A stretch of 7,904 nucleotides of DNA from Pseudomonadota bacterium (GTDB taxonomy: Bacteria > Pseudomonadota > Gammaproteobacteria > UBA5335). The notes beneath the pieces were generated by a model. The model did no database searches. It was not told where the DNA came from and saw only the letters and a program-made list of their open reading frames with translations. The stretch lies in the NCBI GenBank assembly GCA_002862965.1, contig PKCW01000300.1, positions 1 to 7,904 on the forward strand. The letters are read 5' to 3'. Made by a program: the position numbers and the translations under genes. Shown here piece after piece: positions 1 to 5,521 of the stretch (the stretch's first letter is position 1; the number at the start of each line of letters is the position of its first letter).

Positions 1-175
1 CGATCTGGTGGCGGGTCAGCCGCGTCCGGATGAGGACGAGCACCTGGAAGTGCATTGGCGTACCCCTGCCGAACTGGCCACCATGATTCGCGCCGGGGAG
101 ATTCCCGACAGCAAGACGCTGGCGGCGCTGATGCGGGCGAGCGTGGCCGGGCTGGTCGCCTTTCCGGAACGCTGA
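1..175 (+). CDS. Nudix hydrolase, ADP-ribose pyrophosphatase type (C-terminal fragment)
   Basis: The reading frame enters from the left edge (first full codon at position 2) and stops at TGA 173-175, leaving 57 residues. The fragment has the run P-D-E-D-E-H-L-E-V followed by a helix ending in G-E-I-P-D-S-K-T-L-A-A-L. This is how the C-termini of ADP-ribose pyrophosphatases of the NudF kind look (usually P-D-E-D-E-x-I-E-V ... G-E-I-x-D-A-K-T-I-A-A-L). Such enzymes cleave ADP-ribose to AMP and ribose 5-phosphate in the cytoplasm, using a Mg-binding Nudix box. That box (G-x5-E-x7-R-E-U-x-E-E-x-G-U) lies upstream of the window, so catalytic competence cannot be judged. The gene converges on the membrane-protein gene ending at 218, with 42 nt between the two stops and no clear terminator. 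Another Nudix subfamily is possible. Confidence 0.72.
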   Translation, partial: DLVAGQPRPDEDEHLEVHWRTPAELATMIRAGEIPDSKTLAALMRASVAGLVAFPER

Positions 176-217
176 GCCGGAGCGGTTCCCCGGTCGATGC
201 GCACCAAGCGTCGGCAG

Positions 218-496
218 TCAGCTCTGATAGACGCCCAGACGGCGCGGCAGCCACCAGATGAAGCCGAACACGAGGGTCTTGGCGATCAGGGTCAGGGGCG
301 GCACGTTCATCCCCTTCAGGGCGACGAAGGCGGCGATGAGTTCGCCCGCATGGATCACCAGGACGATCGCCCAGATCGTGACCAAGGTGCCCGCCAGGCC
401 CGTGGTCATGCCGGTCAGCAGCAGAAACAGGGCAACGAGGTGAAACAGCACGATGCCGGCGCCTTGGGCCAGCCAGAATGAGCGCGATTGCAGCAT
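218..496 (-). CDS. small three-helix inner-membrane protein, function unknown
   Basis: This is a 92-residue hydrophobic protein that I do not recognise. It has three probable membrane helices at about residues 12-29, 33-57 and 66-83. The second helix carries I-H-A-G-E-L near its end, and the third ends W-W-L-P followed by the basic stretch R-R. A short polar loop (K-G-M-N-V-P-P) separates helices two and three. The ATG at 494-496 is chosen because AAGGAAGGG lies just upstream on the minus strand and because the hydrophobic protein begins there. The frame stays open back to 985, but that extension would lie antisense inside spoVR and reads as low-complexity Arg/Pro sequence. The gene follows spoVR by 65 nt on the same strand, so it may be a fourth operon member or be read from its own weak promoter at 536-544. 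No enzymatic residues stand out. Confidence 0.72.
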   Translation of the reverse strand: MLQSRSFWLAQGAGIVLFHLVALFLLLTGMTTGLAGTLVTIWAIVLVIHAGELIAAFVALKGMNVPPLTLIAKTLVFGFIWWLPRRLGVYQS

Positions 497-535
497 GGGT
501 CCCTTCCTTGAGACGGTCGATGAAAATCGGCCGCT

Positions 536-544
536 AGCATAGCA
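536..544 (-). promoter_or_regulatory. possible extended -10 promoter for the small membrane protein gene
   Basis: On the minus strand the sequence reads TGCTATGCT, an extended -10 (TGn plus TATGCT, four of six matches to TATAAT). It lies 39 nt upstream of the start codon at 496, which would give a leader of about 30 nt. No good -35 hexamer is present at 16-18 nt spacing. It is weak evidence that the small gene can be transcribed apart from spoVR. Confidence 0.25.
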
Positions 545-561
545 GAGCCCAGCGGGACCGG

Positions 562-1938
562 TTACTCGCCGACGGCGATGCGCGCGTCCTTGCCCTGGCC
601 GGTGATCGAGTGGAGCACCACCGGGCGGCGCCAGATGCCGTGGATGTATTCCAGCACCTTGCGCGCCGATTCCATGTCGAGGCCGCGCTGATCGAGGGTG
701 TGATCCTGTTGCAGCACGAGAGTGCCGTCGCGGCGCATTTCGGTCACCTGGACATGCGGCGCGCCGTAGTGGTACTTGGGCGCCAGCAAGGTTTCCTTGA
801 GGGCATCGAGATCCCAGGCGTGCACCACCGCCTCGCGGCCGCGGCGCCGCGTGGTGAAGCCGAACAGCCCCAGGCGCCGCGCCAGTTCGTCGTCCAGATA
901 GTTGCGGATGAAGCCGAAATCGTCTTCGGTGGCCATGATGCGCCGGGCGGCGTCGAGCCCATGCCGCTCGATGATGTGCTCCCACAGGCAGAAGCCGAGG
1001 TGGTAGGGGTTCACCTGCAGCGCGATCTGCGCTTCGCCGGCGTAGGGACGCACCACGTCCGAGTGGGTCTTGATGGCATCGACGTACAGCTCGTCGGGGA
1101 GAAAGCGCGCCTCGCGCAGCAGCCGCGCATGCCAGTAGGAGGCCCAGCCCTCGTTCATGATCTGGCAGGCGAAGATGGGCTTGAAGTAGAACGATTCCTC
1201 GCGCACGGCCAGCAGGATGTCGCGTTCCCAGCCTTCCAGATCCGGCGCGTAGTGGGCGATGAACCAGAGCAGATCGCTTTCCGGCTGGGGCGGCAGCGCG
1301 ACGCCCTTGGCGGCGGGTTCGGCCAGCGCGATGCTGCCGGGCAGGTGGGCGAAACGATCGCGAAATTGGTCCTTGGGCGGTGCGGGGCGGCTGGCCGGGT
1401 TCGGCGCGGCGCGCTCGGCGTAGAGCGGGCGGCGCAGATCCTGGTGGGTGTCGATGTGCTGTTCCAGTGCAAACGCGGCGTCCAGCACCCGCTCCACCGC
1501 GTCCATGCCGTGCGCTTCGATGGCCTGGGTGATGCGCTGGGCGTGGTTCGCGGCCTGCTCGACGATGTGGTAGCCCGCCTGCTCCTGCACCCGGCGGAAC
1601 AGGAGGTTGTTCTTGCTGAAATCGGCATGGCCCAGGACGTGGGCCGTGACCAGGATGTTTTCGGTCTCGCGGTTGGAATCGGCGAGGTAGGCGTGCCCCG
1701 GGTTGCCCGGAATCACGACCTCGAAGATGTGCGAGTGCCCCATGCGATGCTGGATGAGCTGGTAGATGTAGCGCACGCCGAACGACCAGTGCGGCATGCG
1801 CACGGGCAGGCCGTAGACTGCGATTTCCATCATGAAACTGGGGGGCACCTGTTCGAACTGCACCGGGAAGTAGTCGAGCCCGTAGGATTGCGCCAGGGCC
1901 TCGATTTCATGCTGGTAGCTCAGTGGACGGTAGCTCAT
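562..1938 (-). CDS. spoVR: SpoVR family protein (YcgB-like)
   Basis: The 458-residue product is full length for the family (E. coli YcgB is somewhat longer, about 510 aa). Family hallmarks are present: W-S-F-G-V-R-Y near residues 51-57, Y-L-A-D-S-N-R-E-T-E-N at about 84-94, H-V-L-G-H-A-D-F-S-K-N-N at 100-111, N-E-G-W-A-S-Y-W-H at 262-270 and N-P-Y-H-L-G-F-x-L-W-E at 310-320. The conserved His and Glu residues in these blocks look like a metal or catalytic site, but the reaction is not established. The name comes from a Bacillus sporulation mutant (cortex formation); in proteobacteria the gene belongs to the stress/starvation module with prkA and yeaH. No signal peptide or membrane helix is visible, so it should be cytoplasmic. 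It starts 14 nt after the DUF444 stop codon, with GAGG (1944-1947) upstream of the ATG, so it is almost certainly co-transcribed and perhaps translationally coupled. Residues about 175-215 are Pro/Ala-rich and likely a flexible linker. Confidence 0.95.
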   Translation of the reverse strand: MSYRPLSYQHEIEALAQSYGLDYFPVQFEQVPPSFMMEIAVYGLPVRMPHWSFGVRYIYQLIQHRMGHSHIFEVVIPGNPGHAYLADSNRETENILVTAHVLGHADFSKNNLLFRRVQEQAGYHIVEQAANHAQRITQAIEAHGMDAVERVLDAAFALEQHIDTHQDLRRPLYAERAAPNPASRPAPPKDQFRDRFAHLPGSIALAEPAAKGVALPPQPESDLLWFIAHYAPDLEGWERDILLAVREESFYFKPIFACQIMNEGWASYWHARLLREARFLPDELYVDAIKTHSDVVRPYAGEAQIALQVNPYHLGFCLWEHIIERHGLDAARRIMATEDDFGFIRNYLDDELARRLGLFGFTTRRRGREAVVHAWDLDALKETLLAPKYHYGAPHVQVTEMRRDGTLVLQQDHTLDQRGLDMESARKVLEYIHGIWRRPVVLHSITGQGKDARIAVGE

Positions 1939-1952
1939 GACAACCTCGCGGT

Positions 1953-3101
1953 TCAGGCCGCCTGGGACTGGGTACCGAAAAAGGCCCGGATGGCTTCCCA
2001 GACGTCTTCCTGCTGGAACAGGGAGAAGCGGGCGCCGTGCTCGGGATCGGTGATGGCTTCATCGAAGACGCGCGAGGTTTCGAGGTAGCGCTGCATGGGG
2101 CTCGGGCTGGCGACTTCGACATAGCCCGAAAAGTTCGCCTGCTCGGCGATGCGGCGCAGGCTCGCCACCGCCCGGTCGTGATCGTCCTGAAAGTTCTCGC
2201 CGTCGGACGCATAGAAGAAATAGACGTTGTACTGGGCTGGCGGGTAGCGCTGTTCGATGATTTCGAGCGCCTTGTGGAAGCAGGTGGAGGCCACCGTGCC
2301 GCCCTGACCGCTGACCTGGAAGAACTGCTCCTCGTTGAACTCCCACGCCTCGATGGTGTGCCCGATGAAAGCGGTCTCGAGCTGGGTGTAGCGCCGGCGG
2401 ATGCCCTGCAGCGCCCAGAAAAAGAAGGTCTTGGCGAGCATGCGCTCGCGCTCGCCCATGGAACTGGAGGCATCGAGACCGAACAGCACCACGGCCTGGG
2501 TGTTGGGACGGGTGCGTTTCCGAAGCTGGCGGTAGCGCAGGTCTTCGTTGCTGAAGGGGGCGGCGGGCGCGGGCTGGACCGCCCGGCGCTTGATGGCTTC
2601 CTTCATCGTGCGGCGGCGGTCGAGGCGGGCGCGGGCACCGCGCTTGTCCCAGCCCTCGCGGGTCCAGTCCTCTTCCTGCAGCACGCTGCTGGCGCGCGGC
2701 TCGAGTTCGGGCAGCTTGAGTTCCTCCCAGATCCAGTCGACGATTTCATCGACTTTCATTTCGACCACGAATTCCACGCCGCCCTGATCGTTGCCCCCGC
2801 CGGACTCGTCGCTCTTGCCCGGTTGCGGTGCAGGCGAGCCCAAGGTGTCGCCGGGTGCGACCTTGCCCTGACCGACGCCCGATTGTTCCTGATCCTGGCC
2901 GAGCTTGAAGCGGTAGTGCTCCAGGAAACGGACGGGCATGCGCACCTTGCGGTTGGCGTCCGTGGACAGGATGTCGGCTTCCGCAATCAGTCGGGGCAGT
3001 TGCTCGCGGACGGATGACCGGATCTTGGCGTTGTGGCGGAGCCAATCGCGCGCACCGCGTGAAAACAGGTCATACCAAAGGTGTTCGTGATGGTCGGACA
3101 T
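1953..3101 (-). CDS. yeaH: DUF444 / YeaH-YhbH family protein with von Willebrand A-like MIDAS
   Basis: The 382-residue product belongs to the YeaH/YhbH (DUF444) family, found next to prkA in many bacteria. The C-terminal half is a von Willebrand A-like fold with an intact metal-ion-dependent adhesion site: D210-x-S212-x-S214 in F-G-L-D-A-S-S-S-M, T269 in G-Q-G-G-T, and D300 in Y-A-S-D-G. The N-terminal half is polar. A Gly/Ser/Gln-rich stretch at about 70-108 is typical of the family's disordered linker, and a basic region spans about 150-200. The role is inferred: it probably acts as a metal-dependent partner or adaptor of the PrkA AAA+ protein, since MoxR-type AAA+ proteins commonly pair with VWA proteins. 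The ATG at 3101 is preceded by GAGGGAG (3106-3112) at good spacing. The gap from prkA is 132 nt and contains a strong hairpin, an unusually long spacing for this operon. The family's biochemical function is unproven. Confidence 0.95.
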   Translation of the reverse strand: MSDHHEHLWYDLFSRGARDWLRHNAKIRSSVREQLPRLIAEADILSTDANRKVRMPVRFLEHYRFKLGQDQEQSGVGQGKVAPGDTLGSPAPQPGKSDESGGGNDQGGVEFVVEMKVDEIVDWIWEELKLPELEPRASSVLQEEDWTREGWDKRGARARLDRRRTMKEAIKRRAVQPAPAAPFSNEDLRYRQLRKRTRPNTQAVVLFGLDASSSMGERERMLAKTFFFWALQGIRRRYTQLETAFIGHTIEAWEFNEEQFFQVSGQGGTVASTCFHKALEIIEQRYPPAQYNVYFFYASDGENFQDDHDRAVASLRRIAEQANFSGYVEVASPSPMQRYLETSRVFDEAITDPEHGARFSLFQQEDVWEAIRAFFGTQSQAA

Positions 3102-3105
3102 CGAT

Positions 3106-3112
3106 CTCCCTC
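3106..3112 (-). promoter_or_regulatory. ribosome binding site of the DUF444 gene
   Basis: The minus strand reads GAGGGAG followed by ATCG and the ATG. It supports the start at 3101. The site lies only 4 nt downstream of the hairpin at 3117-3137, so folding of that hairpin leaves the site free but close to a very stable stem. Confidence 0.7.
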
Positions 3113-3116
3113 ACTG

Positions 3117-3137
3117 GCGCGGGCGCCGGGCCCGCGC
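3117..3137 (-). other. GC-only hairpin between prkA and the DUF444 gene
   Basis: GCGCGGGC and GCCCGCGC form a perfect 8-bp stem around a 5-nt loop. It is symmetric, so it forms in RNA from either strand; the minus-strand operon mRNA is the relevant one. No T-run follows on the minus strand (the next bases are CAGTGAGGGAG), so it is not a standard intrinsic terminator. It could protect the 3' end of a processed prkA message, mark a processing or attenuation point, or tune ribosome entry to the DUF444 gene. The structure is certain as a sequence pattern; its role is inference. Confidence 0.6.
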
Positions 3138-3233
3138 GGATGGCAAGGTCTGGCATATGGGTCCGTCCTGACCCCGGTGCTTTCCGTCCTCTCTCAGCAA
3201 AAATCATTCAAGAAGCAAGCCATCTTCGGCCTT

Positions 3234-5177
3234 TCATTCCTGGGACAAGAGCGTGGTGACGTAGTTCAGGGCCTCTTCGGCGCTGTAGTCGTCATAGCCG
3301 TATTCCCGGACCAGCCGCTCCTGCACGGCGCTGATCTTCTTGCGCGCCTCATCGTCGGGGCGGCTGGTGGAGCTGACGAGGCGCAGCACGTCGCGGCGTT
3401 CCTCGAACAGATACTGTTCGATGGCCTCGTGCAGCCGGGCGTGGCTGTCGAGGGTGAACTTGTCGCCCTGCTTGTAGGCCACCATGGCCTTGCGCACGAC
3501 TTCCTGGCGGAAGGATTCCTTGCCCGAATCGGAGATCTTGATCTTCTCCTCCACCTGGCGCAGGAAGCGTTCGTCGGGCTTGCGCTTCTCGCCCGTGACC
3601 GGATCGACCACCTCGCGGCGGTCGAGCGTGGCTTCCACCTCGTCGAGGTACTTGTCGAGCAGCCCCTGGGCTTCCTGCTCGAAGGAGGCGAAGAGGGCCT
3701 TGTGCACGTCCTGCTTGACCCAGCGGTTGTAGAAATCCTTGCGCGCGAGCACGAGGAAATCAATCCAGCGCCGCTTCTGCTTGGGGTCCATGCGGGCATC
3801 GGATTCGATGGTGTCCTTGATGGCCAGCAGCACCTCCATGGTGGTGAGGCTGGAGACCTTGTTGCGCACGATGGCATTGGACAGCGCGTTGATCACGAAG
3901 CGCGGGCTGACGCCGGAGAGACCCTCTTCGGGGTGTTCGGCGCGCAGGCGTTCCATTTCGCCGCCACCCATGCCCTCGACGTTCTCGCCGGCATAGAGCC
4001 GCGCCTTCTGGGACAGCTCCAGCTTCTCGGTTTCCTCCATGCGGGTCAGGATCGCGAACACGGCCGCGACCTGCAGCGCGTGGGGGTCGACATGCACATT
4101 GTAGAAGGCGCTGGCGCCGGCGATCAGCTTGCGGTAGATCTGCGCCTCGTCGCGATAGTCCAGCGTATAGGGGACCTGGACGATGACCATGCGGTCGAGC
4201 AGGGCCTCGTTCTCCTTTTCCTGGATGAACTTGTGGAATTCCGCGAGGTTGGTGTGGGCGATGATGGTCTCGTCCAGGTAGATGAGCGGAAACCGCGAGA
4301 CCTTGACGTTCTTTTCCTGGGTCAGGGTCAGCAGCAGGTAGAGAAACTCCCGCTTCACTTTCAGGATCTCGATCATCTCCAGCATGCCGCGGCTGGCGGC
4401 ATACACCGCGCCGGACCACGACCAGGCACGCGGATCGCCCTCGTCGCCGACTTCGGCGACCTTGGACAGGTCGACCGAGCCGACCAGATCGGCGATGTCG
4501 GCCGTGGTGGGGTCGTGCGGGGCGTAGGTGCCCACGCCCATGCGGTCGGCCTCGGCCAGAAAGATGCGTTCGACCGGGAACTGCATGAAATCGCCGGCGA
4601 ATTCGCGTTCCAGCCGCTCCCGGGTGTAGGGCGACACCTCGCCGGCGATCTCGATGCCGAAAGTGTCCCGGAACGAGGCACGCAGGCTGTGCGGGATCAG
4701 GTGCAGGGGATTGCCGTGCACCGGGCAGCCTTCGAGGCCGTAGAGCGCGCCTTCGTCGGTGTGGCTGTATTCCTCGAGCCCGCGCTTGATCAGGATCACC
4801 AGGCTGGATTTGCCGCCCGAGGGCGGTCCCAGCAGCAGCAGCAGGCGGCGGCCGACTTCGGTGCCGGCGCTGGCGGCCTTGAAGTAGTCCACCACACGCC
4901 CGAGCGCGGGTTCGACGCCATAGAGCTCCTGTTGAAACAGGCCGGTGGGCGCAGCGTCGGGGCTGTCGTCATGGGTCAGGCTGCGGTGCTTCCAGCGCAG
5001 CATGTCCCACATGTACTGATGGCTGTTGCGGGCCAGCAGGTGCGGCGCCGTGGGCAGCACCTCGGCCAGATACTGCCGCAGATTGCCGCGCCAGCGGATC
5101 GCCTTGTGTTCGCGCGAGTAGGCCTCGAGGGACGCGATCAGGGCGCGGGAATCGGCTTCGGTCGGTTTGCTGGGCAT
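3234..5177 (-). CDS. prkA: PrkA family AAA+ / serine protein kinase (YeaG)
   Basis: The 647-residue product matches the length of E. coli YeaG (about 644 aa). The N-terminal AAA+ part has Walker A G-P-P-S-G-G-K-S at residues 117-124 and a Walker B-like F-P-L-I-Y-L-D-E-T at 296-304 with D302/E303. Other PrkA hallmarks are L-E-G-C-P-V-H-x-x-P-L-H-L-I-P (148-162), A-W-S-W-S-G-A-V-Y-A-A-S-R-G (251-264) and a C-terminal region (about 460-600) with E-E-K-I-K-I-S-D-S-G-K-E-S-F-R, the part likened to protein kinases. PrkA was described as a Ser/Thr kinase; whether kinase or ATPase/protease activity is the main one is debated. It acts in the cytoplasm in starvation and stress responses. The ATG at 5177 is chosen over the upstream in-frame ATG at 5282 because AGGAG precedes it and the family begins there; the extension has no ribosome site and lacks family resemblance. 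It heads the operon with the DUF444 gene and spoVR, probably under the sigma-54 promoter at 5422-5438. Confidence 0.96.
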   Translation of the reverse strand: MPSKPTEADSRALIASLEAYSREHKAIRWRGNLRQYLAEVLPTAPHLLARNSHQYMWDMLRWKHRSLTHDDSPDAAPTGLFQQELYGVEPALGRVVDYFKAASAGTEVGRRLLLLLGPPSGGKSSLVILIKRGLEEYSHTDEGALYGLEGCPVHGNPLHLIPHSLRASFRDTFGIEIAGEVSPYTRERLEREFAGDFMQFPVERIFLAEADRMGVGTYAPHDPTTADIADLVGSVDLSKVAEVGDEGDPRAWSWSGAVYAASRGMLEMIEILKVKREFLYLLLTLTQEKNVKVSRFPLIYLDETIIAHTNLAEFHKFIQEKENEALLDRMVIVQVPYTLDYRDEAQIYRKLIAGASAFYNVHVDPHALQVAAVFAILTRMEETEKLELSQKARLYAGENVEGMGGGEMERLRAEHPEEGLSGVSPRFVINALSNAIVRNKVSSLTTMEVLLAIKDTIESDARMDPKQKRRWIDFLVLARKDFYNRWVKQDVHKALFASFEQEAQGLLDKYLDEVEATLDRREVVDPVTGEKRKPDERFLRQVEEKIKISDSGKESFRQEVVRKAMVAYKQGDKFTLDSHARLHEAIEQYLFEERRDVLRLVSSTSRPDDEARKKISAVQERLVREYGYDDYSAEEALNYVTTLLSQE

Positions 5178-5183
5178 GACGGT

Positions 5184-5190
5184 CTCCTGC
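5184..5190 (-). promoter_or_regulatory. ribosome binding site that fixes the prkA start
   Basis: The minus strand reads GCAGGAG, then six bases, then the ATG at 5177. The alternative upstream ATG at 5282 has only GC-rich sequence before it and no purine-rich site, so the shorter 647-residue form is preferred. Confidence 0.8.
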
Positions 5191-5411
5191 ACTGCGGGAA
5201 GGCAACGGCGGTGGCCGTTAGACGCTTGATTCGCATCGACGTTCCGGGAGCCTCGGGGCGGACTTGCACGAGTACGGTGCATGCCGTCGGGCGCCCGGGG
5301 CCGATTCCATCCCTCGCTTAATCCATCGACTGGCGTTGCCCCGGGTTGAGGGTCGAAACCGCCTGCGTGCGAGGAGCCGGTTCATTGCAAAGCGTCCAAG
5401 GCCCGTCGTCA

Positions 5412-5423
5412 CTTGAAATCAAG
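5412..5423. repeat. short inverted repeat CTTGA-AA-TCAAG
   Basis: Two 5-nt arms separated by AA form a near-palindrome. It covers the -12 to -1 span of the candidate sigma-54 promoter and also contains the -35-like TTGAAA on the plus strand. A regulator bound here could affect both directions, but arms this short occur by chance. Confidence 0.3.
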
Positions 5424-5438
5424 CAAGGTTCGGACCAG
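5422..5438 (-). promoter_or_regulatory. candidate sigma-54 (RpoN) promoter of the prkA operon
   Basis: The minus strand reads CTGGTCCGAACCTTGCT, against the consensus YTGGCACGrNNNTTGCW. The essential GG (-24 region) and GC (-12 region) are exactly 10 nt apart, TTGCW is perfect, and only two consensus positions (C and A of GGCA) differ. Transcription would begin near 5411 and leave a leader of about 234 nt before prkA. Sigma-54/NtrC control of yeaGH is known in enterobacteria, which makes the site credible. The cognate enhancer-binding protein is not identifiable from this window. Confidence 0.55.
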
Positions 5439-5521
5439 ACATGAATGATCGGTGCGGGCCCACGGCTCAAGGTCCGGCGCCATCCACCCGCTAACCTCAT
5501 CGGCAACCGAAGAGTGCAGTC

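Larger units (their letters stand above)
5178..5521. other. divergent intergenic region between prkA and the cyclase pair
   Basis: This 344-nt stretch has no credible gene of its own. It carries the prkA ribosome site, a candidate sigma-54 promoter firing toward prkA (5422-5438), a 12-nt inverted repeat (5412-5423) and a GC palindrome CGGGCGCCCG at 5288-5297. A 7-bp inverted pair CCCGGGG (5294-5300) / CCCCGGG (5339-5345) lies in the predicted prkA leader and could close a stem with a 38-nt loop. For the plus-strand cyclase genes I see only a -35-like TTGAAA at 5413-5418 with no convincing -10 at 16-19 nt spacing, and a modest GAAGAG (5509-5514) before the ATG at 5522. No NtrC-type enhancer dyad was clearly recognisable upstream of the sigma-54 site. 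Confidence 0.7.

Noticed and set aside
498..559. GGTCCC (498-503) / GGGACC (554-559) inverted pair bracketing the spoVR-small gene gap
   Set aside because: The arms are only 6 bp and about 50 nt apart, with no further pairing or T-run. This is likely chance in GC-rich DNA.
218..985. Upstream extension of the small membrane protein to 255 residues
   Set aside because: The extra 163 residues are Arg/Pro/Ala-rich, overlap spoVR out of frame on the same strand, and lack a ribosome site; the ATG at 496 has AAGGAAGGG.
610..2088. 492-codon plus-strand frame antisense to spoVR and the DUF444 end
   Set aside because: It spans two genes and their junction on the other strand, has no ribosome site or recognisable domain, and shows mirror-codon composition.
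3117..3137. Intrinsic terminator after prkA
   Set aside because: The stem is strong, but no T-run follows it on the minus strand, and the next gene begins 15 nt later in a conserved operon order.
3081..5321. 746-codon open frame on the plus strand antisense to prkA
   Set aside because: The protein is a low-complexity mix rich in Gly, Val, Leu, His and Asp without motifs, and the opposite strand encodes an unmistakable full-length PrkA. Long antisense frames are expected in GC-rich genes with strong third-position bias.
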